Source of the DNA: Tetraselmis striata
Taxonomy: Eukaryota > Chlorophyta > Chlorodendrophyceae > Chlorodendrales > Chlorodendraceae
Reading direction: 5' to 3'
Assembly: GCA_006384855.1 (NCBI GenBank)
Contig: VCJN01000874.1
Span: forward strand, 35,334-99,333
Length of the DNA: 64,000 bases
Of the stretch, positions 11,707 to 23,125 are shown piece after piece. Position 1 is the stretch's first letter, and each line of letters opens with the position of its first letter. The notes beneath the pieces are model-generated. The model was not told where the DNA came from and ran no database searches. It saw nothing but the letters and a program-made list of their open reading frames with translations. The position numbers and the translations under genes were made by a program.

Positions 11707-11805
11707 TTACAAGAAGGGCAGTATCAAATCCACCTACTGCTAAAAGTAACAACACCCCAACACAGCAAGCCGCCTAAAAGCGGCCCGCATCCCGCATGAG
11801 GCGGG
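11707..11805 (-). repeat. SINE-like dispersed repeat, copy a
   Basis: Begins gtgaattacaagaagggcag and ends acaagccgcctaaaagcggc-ccgcat in plus orientation. Related copies are at 23824-23930, 33430-33535 and 49493-49560, with an inverted one at 32935-33110. Read on the minus strand it ends in TTGTAATTCAC, that is, with a TGTAA poly(A) motif at its 3' end. Confidence 0.7.
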
Positions 11806-12049
11806 ATGGATGAGTGATGCGCGCACGGGTCAGAGTCCAGGCCACACGTGCACGTGTGTGCGAGGGTGATCCCCTGTCGTGCTGTGTAGCTTCGGCAAAG
11901 GGATGGCAGACGAATCTGCGCGTCGGATGAGAACGCTCTCAAGCCGCCACCAAGCTCAGGAGTCAGGACCCCGAGGAAATTTCATGCGGGTAAGGCCTCC
12001 TGGTGAGCCCGGGTGGTGCACCGAGTGCCTCGCGATGAGAGGGCACCCC

Positions 12050-12560
12050 GATCCGCAGCCAAGCATGCGACACCACGCACTGTGCGGCGCACCCCCTTGC
12101 TCACCTCACCCAATGTGCCAAAGACCATGCCCGTGTACTCCGACATACCCAGGATGTTTTGAAGAGGGCTCTTCTGTTCGGGCTCCGTGTTGTGCCACGC
12201 CGCATCTCGCGCTGCCAAGCAACCCCCGTTGTATGTCGCCCAACAGGGAGCGCTCAAACCGATCCACATCCGTGGCCCGGGGCACTGAAATGTACTTGGC
12301 CCCGTACCGCATGGTCTTGAACTCCAGCACCGTGGTTTTCAAGCTCTGGGGATCCCTCCCGGTCACGACGTTGAACGCCTGAAGGGAGAGCTCTGCGTCC
12401 GGCACTAGGTCCTTGAGTTCATCCACGGGTACGGTGTTGCCGAGAGGCACTGCCTGCTTGAACAAGTCATCCACCTCCCGGTGTACAGCGACACCCGGGT
12501 CGTGAACACAGTGATCGCGGAAGGCGTCTGCGATAACGTCGTTTTGTACCCTATAACCTC
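12050..12560 (-). pseudogene. Broken remnant of a mobile-element-associated protein found in protists
   Basis: Two overlapping minus-strand frames read as one former protein. One contains HREVDDLFKQAVPLGNT, then TTVLEFKTMRYGAKYISV and VDRFERSLLGDIQRG; the other continues with SPLQNILGMSEYTGMVFGTL and GEVS. The order ELKT-x-RYGxxY, then VDRR/FE, then GP-x-L-x-x-YG-x-V-x-GLVFGxxGEAS is one I recall from multicopy selfish-element ORFs in algae and other protists. I cannot attach a database name. It is broken, with no intact ORF. Nothing is known of its function. Confidence 0.4.
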
Positions 12561-12564
12561 AAAT

Positions 12565-13520
12565 ACGAAGTCGCAGGTTACGACTCTTCTCCTGCGACTA
12601 CCTCGAATACTTCGTCGAGAGCAGAGTGAGTCGCGCCGACGGACCACCAGTAAACCTGCAACCCAACAGCTAATTCGTCGTAGCGCCAGTAGTACTGTTG
12701 CTGTGCTGCTGCGATAAGACGGCTGATGGCTGTTGAATACACCAAAACTATAATCGATGACCATGCACTCGTAGTGCCAGTTTGCACTACTAACTTTGTC
12801 GTTTCGGGACCTTTCCTGTGATCTTGACGACTGTTAGCTAACCATACATAGTACGGCTAGCCATATATCCAGCCTGCAATGACCCTACAACGACCGACCC
12901 TGCAACCACTAAGCAATTACGGCCGGTGGGACCTTTTCCGACTTGTGTCACACCAACCAATGAACCCTACATAATCTCTGTCGTTATATACATGTCGGAA
13001 TGTACCATAATAACCAAGCTCGACCAGCTGTGAGTCGAGATACCGACATAATAACCAACCTCGACAAGTTGTCGGGGTATCGCCGTCGGTTGGCGACGTC
13101 AGCCACCAATACGATACCATGCATGCAACCATCCTTCAACTAATAGCACGCGACCCTTCAACCTATCCGTCTAGCCGAACCCTACAAATCGAACCCTACA
13201 AACTCACCCTTCAAACCGAATCCTTTAAACGAACCCTACAAATCGATCCTGCTTCAAACTGACCAACAACGAACCTACAATGATGAACACCACTATCACC
13301 GAACAATACATATATATGTCTCTTCGACTGCTCTGTCTGAATTCTCTGTCAAGATTTGTTCACACCTCACCACCTCTTACCATATGCTTTTGTTTATAAA
13401 AAAAGGCCAAACCTGAAGTTATCCGCAAGATGCTTCAAGTGATAAAGTGATCCCTACTGCCTATACAACCGATTCGCGGTATCGCTTTCACTTGCAGTTA
13501 CATGTAGTTATCCAGAAAAT
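12565..13520. other. No gene; C-rich short irregular repeats
   Basis: From 13140 to 13290 the motif cgaaccctacaaat recurs five or six times with variation. Open frames here are short and unrecognised. Confidence 0.55.
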
Positions 13521-13526
13521 GACAAG

Positions 13527-13915
13527 CTGCCGATCACGTGATGGAAGGAAGCGGGGCTCGGAAACTAGAGAGGCAGACCGTAGCTTGAGTTGTGACTACA
13601 CTATGTGCTTCCAATCGACGAGGTTAGAGATATTATGCCCTTAGAACAGCTGGCTGAGCAGCGGACGGGAGTAGCGGCAGACTAGCACGTTATTGTAATT
13701 AATATAGAATTCCGTACTAAAAACCGGATTTTTCCGGCTCGGAGTTAATTAGAATTGAAATTGATTACAACTGCTAGTTTGCTGCTTCCACTGGCCCAGA
13801 CTGAGTTGTTCCGAGGACCTGCTATCTCTGACCATGGTAGGGAACACTAGGTCTAATTACACAGCTCAAGCTAACGGCCTTCCTCTTGTGTGCCCAAGCC
13901 CCTCCTCCTTCCTGC
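13527..13915. mobile_element. Fold-back (inverted-repeat) element, about 390 bp
   Basis: The left arm, 13527-13715 (gatcacgtgatggaaggaag to gcagactagcacgttattg), is inverted and repeated at about 13745-13915 (attacaactgctagtttgctgc to ccttcctgcgggca). Between them lies a short A/T-rich centre with its own aaaaccggatttttccgg palindrome. A third, single-arm copy lies at 6612-6790. There is no coding content. Arms of about 170 bp around a short centre mark it as a non-autonomous fold-back or MITE-type element. Confidence 0.65.
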
Positions 13916-14467
13916 GGGCAGAAGCTAGGACATCAGCGCCCCCTGCTGTCCCTACCTAAGTCAGGCCTATCTCATCCAGAGCTCGGCAGGCAAGCTTAGG
14001 CAGCCGAAGCGTCCCGCCAGCGGCTACCAAGGTATGATGGGGGAAGGGGGCTGACCGGAATAGCTATGCGTTGCTCAGTATTTATCCACCACTGAGCCGG
14101 CTAGTATGATTGGTGGGGGCTGCGGTGCCCTCCGACATGGAATTGGGTAGGTGTTGTCTGTGGTGGCTGTGGGAATCGGCGGTGTGTGTTCTGTGTGTGT
14201 GTTTGAGTCTCCGCGTGTGGGTGGTGTATGAGCTGCACCGGGCACATGGTTAGTGGTGGGCGGTGGTCTTGGGGCAGCTGGCTTGGTTGTTGTTGCAGTG
14301 GCTCGCTTAGCAGCTTACTGATGCGAGCTGTTGGATGGGTGGGCTGCATCATCGTATGTTATCCATTGTCTGAGCTGCGGGTGCCAGAGAGGCGTGGCTT
14401 GCTTCTGCTACGGTTGCGGGTGGCGCCGTCCGAGCGGCTGCGGCCGCTGGGCTGCTTCTTCTTGATC

Positions 14468-15250
14468 TTAGCTGCTGTGACTGTCTTGCCTTTGACTGTT
14501 TGGGTGGGTTGGCTGGGATGACGTTCCAACTGGATGGAGATGCGCTTTGGTTTGCACAGCTGGTGGGACTCCGCTGTGAGGCTGGCCAGGTTGGCGGCTA
14601 TTGCGGGTTTGCTGGTAGGAGAGGATTGGGCGAGCAGCTCTGTCGCTGCGGTGGTGAGGTGGTGTAGTCCTGCCAGTCTCTCTGCGGTGCCATGGGGTGT
14701 GCCTTCCCGGAATGTGCGGTTGCATTGTCGAGCGCCGGGGAGAATCGAGGGATATGTCTGCCGGACTTGGTGTCTCTGCTGCCTCGCCCTGGGTGGTGTT
14801 CACCTCCATGGCGCTGTCGTTCTCCTCGTAGTTGAGCTCCAGTTCCTCCTCCTCGTCCGCCTGCGCTACCGGCATGACAGTTGCCGCTTGGGCTGTGGCT
14901 GAAGGTTGTAGGGGCTGGGTGGGCTGCTCCGGGGGCGCGCTATGTTGCTGCTCCGCGCTGGTCGATGGCTGCCACTGCGTCTGCGACCGCTCCGCTCCTC
15001 GGTGGTACGTGCTCGAACCATGGGGGGGAGCGTCGCGGACCTGGGGTGCGGTCTGGGTTGCTGGGGTCGCGGGAAGTAGCAGTTGGATTGGGTCTGCTGA
15101 TGGTGGGGCTGGCGATGTGTCGGCAGGGCGCCTCTCGGTTGGTGCCGGGGCTGCCGCGGCCTTGTCTTCCCGCACACTGTCGACACTGTCTAGCGCCACT
15201 GGTATGTTCTGTCGGTTGCTGCGGGTTGCCACCGACCACTGTGAGATTCA
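14468..15250 (-). CDS. Candidate Pro/Gln/Ser-rich ORF, partial, unknown
   Basis: A minus-strand frame of about 255 codons is open from a stop at about 15250 down to 14468, with no ATG near its beginning. It is Pro-, Gln-, Ser- and His-rich with an acidic patch (QADEEEELELNYEENDS). No domain is recognised. It could be an exon, or an ORF1-like N-terminal part of a retroelement. The sequence just before the frame, gtcacatctgaatctcacagtg on the minus strand, recurs at 23129-23150, which hints at a repeat-family boundary. Composition alone is weak evidence, so it may not be a gene. Confidence 0.25.
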
Positions 15251-15469
15251 GATGTGACGTAAATGTGCCCTACTTGTGACGAACGACGACATACGGGGAC
15301 GATACGGGACGGACGAGGGACGTGGATTTCATACCCAGTAGCGACGATTATCGCGCGCGACCTGTAAAGTACTATATGAATTTCTCGTTTCCATAATTTC
15401 ATCAAATTGATATGCGCACGCGGGCTCGCGTGTCGCCCGCCGACGCGGAGCACCCGGGCTAAGTACAGG

Positions 15470-15620
15470 CGGATGTACGCACTCATTGCACATCGCCGCA
15501 CATCGCTGACCGCACATCGCTGACCGATGACCCCGCGGTGTGCGGCGATGTGCGGCACGACGGGCGGAGGTGTGGGCGGATGTAGGTGGTACGGTAGGTG
15601 GTAGGCGGTAGGTGGTGTTC
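15470..15620. repeat. Short GC-rich direct and inverted repeats
   Basis: The motif cgcacatcgctgac is tandemly repeated at 15498-15525; its inverse ggtgtgcggcgatgtgcgg follows at 15538-15556. A ggtaggtggtaggcggtagg run lies at about 15590-15620. Confidence 0.7.
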
Positions 15621-15835
15621 GTAGGTGCGCATTTTAATGCAGCCGCCCTAACTGCTGATGATTGTGTAACGCCCCAGCACGCGCATGAAGTATGGGGTCG
15701 CCTCACGGTCACCGCCGCTCACCGTTGAATCAAGCGCGGACAGCCGCGCACTCGCATCTATGTTGCCTGCCGGTGGTGGGTTACATCCACCCCAACTCTC
15801 AACCCCCCCCCCCCCCCCCGCGCGCGGCAGCAGGC

Positions 15836-17720
15836 ATGCCGGCAAAGGGATGGATAGCGAGTGTGTCGAAGGATGGCGTGTACTCATGCAAGCACTGCCG
15901 GGGCAACGTGACGGGCACATGTGATAAGATGGCGCGAGAGCGGCACTTCCTAAAATTCCCGACCTGTAGCCACTCGTTGAAGCGTGCGGCTAAGTTGCGC
16001 CGCAAGGCCGCCTTATCACAAGCAGCAGCAGCAGGGGCGGCAGCAGCAGCAGCAACAACAACAGGGGCGGCAGCAAGAGTAGCTGCAGCCGTCGGAAACG
16101 GCCCGCCGGCGCCGGTCTCGGACGACGGCGGCTCGAAGGTGGACGATGTGATGGGCGTGGGGGAGGACCCCGTTGGCGAAGACGGTATGGACATCGACGC
16201 GCCTGCGTGGCCGCCGGCGGGCGTGGAACCCGCGATGAGGGCGTGATATGGAAAGGCGATCCCGGCGACTTCTACATGAAGGTCATCGCCAAGAAGTTCC
16301 GGGGAGTATGGCACTACGGCGTGATAACCGGCGTCGTTACCGAGTGGGTGTTGGAGGACCACGGCGGGGCGACCCAGTGGCGCGCTGTTTTCGAGGACGG
16401 GGGCATTGTGGGCCTTCTGCGTTCAGAGGTGAGTGGGCCCGGCCTGCGTGCTGGTGGCACCACTCAACTGCGGTTGTATGGAATCACACGCACCCGCCCG
16501 GTCGGCGTGGCAGGTTGTGGAGGCTATGACGGCTGCCCAGGAGCACCCCCCTGTGGATGCGGACGGGGAGGCTCGCTTGGTAACCGTCCATGAAGGCGAT
16601 GACTTGTCCAGTGAATCACGCACCTTGCCCGGCGTGCGGTCAACACAACCCAGCTGGCGGAGGCCAAGCAGAACACTGGCTGCCATGGCGTGTGCCATGT
16701 GCATGTGGTCCGGGGCTATGTCAGCATGGTCAACCTCTTCCCCCTCGCGCCGTTCCACCTGTTTTTTTTTGGCTTGGGAAGGGACTTCCGGAGGAAATTT
16801 GTCACCGTGCAGGGCCACATTGGATTCCGAGCTATGAAGCAGGAAGACCGGCGCCGGGCTTTAGTCCCGATACCCAGCAACTTTGAACGCGGGTTGCGCC
16901 CTTCGTTTGCAGTGTCCAAGAATCGAAAGGTAAACCCCTCCCCCCCCCCCCCCCCCCCCGGGCGTTGGCGTGGGCGTGGGCGTGACGGCATTCCCCTCCA
17001 TGACTGCAGGGTCAGGCAAGGTGACGGTGCAGCCCGGCTGGGTCATGGAGGACTGCTTGCACCACATGGAAACGTTTTCCATTCTTAACGCCGGTCCGCT
17101 GCTCGAGGAGGCCCGGGTGAAGGCGATCATGCCCGAGAAGGAGCTCGCGTCCCCAGCGGTGGTGCGTTCGGTGTCGCGACTGGCGGTGCTTGGGCACATG
17201 TACAAGCGCCTGCAAGGAGCTGCGTGGTTCGTCACGCGGTGGGGGTTGCAGAATGTGGTGACGGAGGAGGACGGCCCCGAGCGCAAGGCGCAGGTGGACG
17301 CGCTCACTAGGGAGGGGAGGACTCGATACCCAGCGCGGCGCCAAGGCGCGGCGGCCGGGGCAGCGCGGCGCCAAGGCGCGGCGGCCGGGGCAGCGCGGCG
17401 CCAAGGCGCGGCGGCCGGGGCAGCGCGGCGCCAAGGCGCGGCGGCCGGGGCAGCGCGGCGCCAAGGCGCGGCGGCCGGGGCAGCGCGGCGCCAACGCGCG
17501 GCGGCCGGGGCAGCGCGGCGCCAACGCGCGGCGGCCGGGGCAGCGCGGCGCCAAGACAGCGCATACAGCGGAATCGGCGGAAAGGGATGCATTACAAGTT
17601 GTGGACGGCAGCCGCTGAAAACTATGCGGTCATGCCGCAACAACCCCAGCACTGGCTTCTGGATACCTCTGATCTGGCTGGCGGCGGCGGGCTGCGGGAT
17701 GCAGGGCCGCATGACTGAGG
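15836..17720 (+). pseudogene. Gene-like stretch with BED-like zinc finger, Tudor-like segment and 10-aa repeats; broken
   Basis: Coding-looking pieces follow each other on the plus strand. First, from the ATG at 15836, comes a BED-like finger: Trp, then YSCKHCRGNV, then His and Cys, followed by Ala/Gln runs. Next, at about 16230-16428, is a segment reading FRGVWHYGVITGVV and FEDGGIVGLLRSE, similar to Tudor/PWWP-type barrels, ending at a strong GAG|GTGAGT donor. Then come a piece at 16514 onward, a piece at about 16690-16929 with an AAG|GTAAAC donor followed by poly-C, and a final piece from about 17010 that runs into seven 30-bp repeats. Splice sites look genuine, but the frames do not join cleanly throughout. 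I therefore read it as a decayed gene or mobile-element protein, or a gene whose introns I have misplaced. The function is unknown. Confidence 0.35.
17331..17554. repeat. 30-bp minisatellite, seven units
   Basis: Seven tandem copies of a GC-rich 30-mer (unit starts 17341, 17371, 17401, 17431, 17461, 17491, 17521) plus a partial. The last two units carry caacgcg in place of caaggcg. A 30-bp period preserves every reading frame; it can encode a 10-residue repeat such as ARRQGAAAGA, or RGAKARRPGQ in the next frame. Confidence 0.95.
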
Positions 17721-18169
17721 TGGCGGTGCTGGTGAGCCCGGAGAGTCTATCTGCATGCGGCGGAGGCGGCGCAGCCGCATAGGCACCAGACAATGCTCTG
17801 AAGCGAGCCCCAATTGTCTGCCCAGCGCCTGCCCCAATGTAACGCACCAGCTTGGCAGCAATTGGCAGCTCTTTTGCCCCCCCTCCACCCCACAGACACA
17901 CTACCAATACCAATTTCTCATCCCGGCGGGCAGTTGATGCGTATACCCAGGCTTGTGCGTACGCGGTGCGGGGGGGGGGGGGGGGGGGGTTGGGGGGGGG
18001 GAATCACTATAGCTAAGCTAGTGATGTGAGATATGAGTGCAGCAACAGATATTGTGCAAGATATAATACGATGGCATGCAAGCGGGTCCCCGCTCTTCCA
18101 CAATCATTGGCCCTGCTCCCTCTTGCCCCGCCCCCGCTGCCCTTTAGCTGCTCTCAGCATCCCGAGTGG

Positions 18170-18316
18170 GATGGGCGGGGCAGCGGTTGCTACCGAGTGA
18201 GGCGTAGCATCGTTTGCAGTAGCAACGCAGCCTTTCCGGTGTGACGCCGCCTGGATGTAACCCAGCAGTACGCGCAAAGTGCAAGTGCAAGCTGCTGATG
18301 GCGGGGATCCCGCGCG

Positions 18317-18358
<42 letters not shown>

Positions 18359-18492
18359 GGCTGTGGGATAGGCGGGGCAGCGGTTGCTACCGAGTGAGGC
18401 GTAGCATCGTTTGCAGTAGCAACGCAGCCTTTCCGGTTGCATAGTGTGACACCGCTTGGATGTAACCCAGCAGTACGCGCAAAGTGCAAGTG
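18170..18492. repeat. Direct duplication (about 123 bp) around a long poly-G tract
   Basis: 18170-18292 and 18367-18492 are near-identical from ggcggggcagcggttgctac to cgcgcaaagtgcaagtg. The second copy has an extra ttgcatagtg-like insert. Between them is a run of about 37 G (18319-18355). Both copies translate on the minus strand to a Cys-rich segment (CAYCWVTS, CYCKRCYASL), without further support. Confidence 0.85.
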
Positions 18493-18534
18493 TTACACGT
18501 CCGTGTGCCCCACCCAATGACATTGCGCCCGACC

Positions 18535-19030
18535 TCACTGACGGCATGTCTCGCTCTCCTTCAGCTCCTGGGCCGTCCGCCGCCTCACCCTGCGCACCCT
18601 ACCAGCCGCGCGTGCCTTCTCGGAAGCCTCACACACGGCGGCGCGAGTCGCGTCGTGGAACGCGTCCCTGACATGGCGGAACTCCGCCCTCACCGTGGCC
18701 GTGGTCGGGCAGAGGACTGCCCGCTGATGGGTCGCCATGCATGGGTACTTGGGGCCGCACAAAGCCGGGGCGGGTGGCGCGAGCGCAGCCTCGCTCGCCT
18801 CGACAACCCCCTCAGCCCGATCAGTCGCCTCGACCACGGCCTCCTCCGCCTCCTGACGCGGCGCACCAGGCGCATCATCGTCGCCTGGCAGGGCGTCCCC
18901 CCCCGCAACGGCGCCGTCGGCGGTGGCCGACGCCGTCGTGGCGGGTTGTTGTGAGGAGGTGGCCCTAGACACAGGTGGGGCCGGCACCGCCATGTGTTGC
19001 TCCACATGCGGTGCGGTTCCTGACGCGACA
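18535..19030 (-). CDS. Candidate exon, Ala/Glu-rich, unknown
   Basis: The minus-strand frame ends at a stop at 18535. Its last 150 codons look more gene-like than the surrounding low-complexity frames: an acidic Ala-rich part, then CGPKYPCMATHQRAVLC and a basic helix-rich C-terminus (RAEFRHVRDAFHDATRAAV). The frame continues upstream into poly-G DNA, where it is certainly not coding. No start or splice acceptor could be fixed. The protein is not recognised. Confidence 0.25.
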
Positions 19031-19741
19031 GCTCCGTCGCACCAGTACCGGCGCCGGCACCCCACGCCTGCTGGGATTACCACCAACCGGCATGTTTCCT
19101 TTGGGAGGCGGTTCATCCGCGTCGGAGGTGAGCGGCGGTGCCTGTGTGGGTGTGGATACTGCCCGGCCATTAGGGCTCCCGCCGCCTGCCGCTCCGCCGA
19201 CCCAAGCCGCGACGTGTGCTGCGCCCCGCATAGTCGCCTCGAATATAATATACATGACGCGGGGACGGGGGGGGGGGGGGGGGGGGGGGGATTCGTGCGT
19301 TTCGTATGTCGGCGGAAAGGCGTGCGAAGCTGCGGCTGGCGAAGGTGGTGGAAATAAGCGTGGCGGCGTCGGCGGCGTATTACCGTGCGTGCATGCGTGC
19401 GCAACCCCGCGGCAGCAAGCGCCGGACTCGGCGTGTGCCGGCGGCAGAGCTGCGAAGCCATGGACACGGTACGGGATGCCAAGTCTGGCTAAGCAACTGC
19501 CGAGGCTGGCGGCTTAACCCCCATGTCCGGCGGTTAAGGGACGGAAAGTGCGTAGAAGTTGATCGGCAAAGCGGGCATATAAGCCTGGCTGTGCTAGGTT
19601 CCTATTTAAGTAATGGCGCTTTGTGCCAAGTAATTCGTAGGGGTGGACCATGCAGCGCAGGTAGGGGGCGGTATAAATGAGGCCGGGCACATATACTGCT
19701 CCACGAAACGACACTGTCGCACGTGTAGTTGAATAGACGCC

Positions 19742-19898
19742 TCCCCCCCCCCCCCCCCGCCGGGTCGGCCCGCCGGGTCGGCCCGCCGACCCGCCACGGC
19801 ATGTAATATCTGTCATGCATCGCCGGGGTATGTGTGAGTGGATGCCCCGCCGCCACACCCCCCCCCCCCCCCCCCACCCCCCCCCCCCCCCCCCCCCA
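19742..19898. repeat. Poly-C tracts
   Basis: Runs of C at about 19743-19758, 19858-19875 and 19877-19897, separated by GC-rich DNA with a gggtcggcccgccgggtcgg duplication. Confidence 0.9.
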
Positions 19899-20006
19899 TT
19901 TACACTTGTGCACTCATTAAGTTTGGGCTGGTTTCGGAGCAGTACATGTACGTATGTATATACATACAATGGAACGTAGGACCTGCGCGGAAAGAGGCGG
20001 GGCTGG

Positions 20007-21513
20007 CGGAGTGCGTTGGGGGGTGCGTAGAGTAGCGTGTTGGTGAGATTCGGGGTGCATCGGACGCCGGATGCCCATCCACCCAGCGTAAAAGACGCGT
20101 ACGTAATATTCACACTATATATATTCACACGCAAATGTGTGAAAACCGGACATTCCGTGCCGGATGGGTGGGAATACGGCGTCCGATGCAGCCAAAACCC
20201 CAGCAACACGCTATTCTATGCACAGCCAATGCACACCGCCAGCACCGCCTCATTCTCTGTCGATTTCGAAAACGCCTTCACATTATCCACCGCTAATTGC
20301 AATTGCCACCGTGTAATGTTGTCACGATGTGCGCACACAACAACACTTACTACCGGTTCCGACGCGGATGGAGGCGGGGCTTGCGGAGTGCGTTGGGGGT
20401 GCGTAGAGTAGCGTGCTGCAAATAATTGGGGTGCATCGGACGCCGGATGCCCATCCACCCGGCGTAAAAGACGCGTAATATTCACACTTTATTAACACAC
20501 AAATGTGTGAAAACCGGACATTCCGTGCCGGATGGGTGGGAATACGGTGTCCGATGCAGCCAAAACCCCAGCAACACGCTATTCTATGCACCGCCAATGC
20601 ACTCCGCCAGCACCGCCTCATTCTTTGTCGATTTCGAAAACGCCTTCACATTATCCACCGCTAATTGCAATTGCCACCGTGTAATATGTTGTCACGATGT
20701 GCGCACACAACAACACTTACTACCGGTTCCGACGCGGATGGAGGCGAGGCTTGCGGAGTGCGTTGGGGGTGCGTAGAGTAGCGTGCTGCAAATAATTGGG
20801 GTGCATCGGACGCCGGATGCCCATCCACCCAGCGTAAAAGACGCGTAATATTCACACTTTATTAACACACAAATGTGTGAAAACCGGACATTCCGTGCCG
20901 GATGGGTGGGAATACGGCGTCCGATGCAGCCAAAACCCCAGGAACACGCTATTCTATGCACCGCCAATGCACTCCGCCAGCACCGCCTCATTCTCTGTCG
21001 ATTTCGAAAACGCCTTCACATTATCCACCGCTAATTGCAATTGCCACCGTGTAATGTTGTCACGATGTGCGCACACAACAACACTTACTATCGGTTCCGA
21101 CGACGCGGATGGAGGCGGGGCTTGCGGAGTGCATTGGGGGTGCGTAGAGTAGCGTGCTGCAAATAATTGGGGTGCATCGGACGCCGGATGCCCATCCACC
21201 CAGCGTAAAAGACGCGTAATATTCACACTATATATTCACACGCAAATGTGTGAAAACCGGACATTCCGTGCCGGATGGGTGGGAATACGGCGTCCGATGC
21301 AGCCAAAACCCCAGCAACACGCTATTCTATGCTCCGCCAATGCACTCCGCCAGCACCGCCTCATTCTCTGTCGATTTCGAAAACGCCTTCACATTATCCA
21401 CCGCTAATAATTGCAATTGCCACCGTGTAATGTTGTCACGATGTGCGCACACAACAACACTTACTACCGGTTCCGACGCGGATGGAGGCGAGGCTTGCGG
21501 AGTGCACTGGCGG
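20007..21513. repeat. Tandem array, four units of 370-376 bp, each an internal fold-back
   Basis: The marker gtgcgtagagtagcgtg occurs at 20023, 20399, 20769 and 21140, with a degraded copy near 21513, giving spacings of 376, 370, 371 and 373 bp. Units are near-identical apart from small indels. Within each unit an arm of about 75 bp (cggagtgcgttggg to tgcatcggacgccggatgcc) is inverted and repeated (gggaatacggcgtccgatgca to gccaatgcactccg). In the first unit the arms are 20007-20084 and 20165-20238. Plus-strand frames of about 90 codons recur in each unit, but periods that are not multiples of three and frame-changing indels argue against coding. Confidence 0.9.
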
Positions 21514-21631
21514 TGCACAGACTAGCGGGAGACTAGATCCATTGTCGCTTATTTACAAGCACGGGCGGTGCTGCCAGACCTGATCGTCTACGGCCGATAT
21601 AATATTCACACTATATTAACATCGGTGCACA

Positions 21632-21665
21632 CCGCCGCACACCGCCGCACACCGCCGCACAACGC
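21632..21665. repeat. Short tandem repeat (cacaccgcc)n
   Basis: Four near-perfect 9-bp units. Confidence 0.85.
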
Positions 21666-21859
21666 TGCGCGCGCACATTCGTCGCACACATTATCCCGGA
21701 TTCACTCGCCGTATCCATTACGCCGTGCTACTTCAACAATAAACATTGCGAAATTACACCGACACAATGCCGCACCGACTAGCTCTTGACAATACGTGCA
21801 TATAAATAGTAGTGGCGCGCTGCTCCTCGCCTCCGATGTGTCGTTGACTGCTGCGGAAG

Positions 21860-22650
21860 GCGGTCGTCGACTGGGTGTTAGTTTCTCCACCTCGGCCGCC
21901 CCCCCCCCCCCCCCTTCACCGCTCACAGCGCCATGGCCGACCTCGCCCCCCCGGGCAAAAGTGGGCGGCGAGCCTTGTTGTCTCGCGTGTCCGCGCCGCC
22001 GGCATCGAGCAGGACGAGAAAGACATGAGGAAACGCGTGACAAGGTGGGCGCGCAACAAAACACTCCATCCTCCACATTAGCACGCACCCACTCGTGGCT
22101 AACTTGTGCCGCGCGCAGGTTCGTCCGGGAGCGCCGTAAGGCCCACCTCAACGCCAAGGCTTCCACAGTGCCAGCGGCGCAACTCGTGGTGGCCGAGGAG
22201 GCCGCATCCTCAGCCGCTTAAAGGCGAAACGATTGTGGCTTGTTGTGGGTGTCTGGGCACAGGGGGCGTCCCGACGCGAAGGTAAGGAAGCTCATGGCGG
22301 CGTCGTCGACGGCACAGCCTCCCGGGGTGGTGAAGACACTGAGGGATGACAAGAAGCGGAAGAGGCCAGTGAAGAAACGCCGAGGTAAGAAACTGACGGT
22401 CGCGGAGTCGGAGGCGCAGGCGGAGGCGGAGGCGGAGGCGGAGGCAGCGAGATCGTCGAAGCGGAGGGTCCCCCGGGCACGCAAGAACAAGAACAAGCAG
22501 TATCCCCCGCCCCCTTACCCCCCTCCCCTCACTCCCCCGGCCGGGCCACATTCCCCGATGGCAGCTGTCGCGAATATTGTAATTCAATCATTCTTCGGCA
22601 AACCGCTGCCTGCCCCCGCCCTCCCCCTCGCGAATATTTATGTAACGTGA
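21860..22650 (+). CDS. Candidate basic-protein gene fragment, unknown
   Basis: Plus-strand pieces with plausible splice sites. Around 21930-22080 a frame reads SRVRAAGIEQDEKDMRKRV. After a CGCGCAG acceptor near 22118 a frame reads FVRERRKAHLNAKAST to a stop at 22219-22221. From about 22261 another frame is Lys/Arg-rich (DDKKRKRPVKKRRGKKL) with a (GA)-type Ala-Glu repeat, then Pro-rich. The basic character suggests nucleic-acid binding, but no domain is recognised and no single frame-consistent model emerges. Confidence 0.25.
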
Positions 22651-22659
22651 GCACTCTTT

Positions 22660-23125
22660 GGAAAAACATGGCAGCCAAACCGCCCATCTGATGACCTTTG
22701 ATCGGACGGCTGGCAGGCCCGTTCAGCAGTACTAGCTATAATATACACAAAATTCCCCACTTTGGCCAAAAAGTACGGCTGAGATTTGCGCTCCCATGTA
22801 CTAATAGTCGTAGTTATCCACAGGACCACTCTCCATCGCGCCCGTTTCGTACTAGATACCCGGTACCGGCTTAATAAATATATCGCGTACTACCCGGTAC
22901 CACCCGGTACTACCCGGTACCACACGGACAACCTCGCACCTTTTACTTCAGTGCCATGTAGCACATCACACGTCATGTACGACTTCCTCAATGATTACAA
23001 AAAGGATTTATCGCCCGCCGGCAATAACGCCGGATGTACTCGCACGTAACTGGATGGACATGCCGCCACCAGCAGCAGCTTTCACGGATAATAGTGGTAC
23101 CGGTACGGTAGTGCTTCGTCACCCG
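22660..23125. other. No gene; ggtacccggtac-type short repeats
   Basis: The motif acccggtaccacccggtact recurs from about 22857 to 22922. Otherwise I see nothing. Confidence 0.6.

Noticed and set aside
16861-17913. 350-codon minus-strand open frame
   Set aside because: It is a product of the 30-bp repeat and poly-C tracts read in antisense; the sense pieces and splice sites are on the plus strand.
20130-21520. About 90-codon frames repeated in the 370-bp array as a gene family
   Set aside because: Unit lengths change by non-multiples of three, the frames start and end in repeat arms, and there is no domain.
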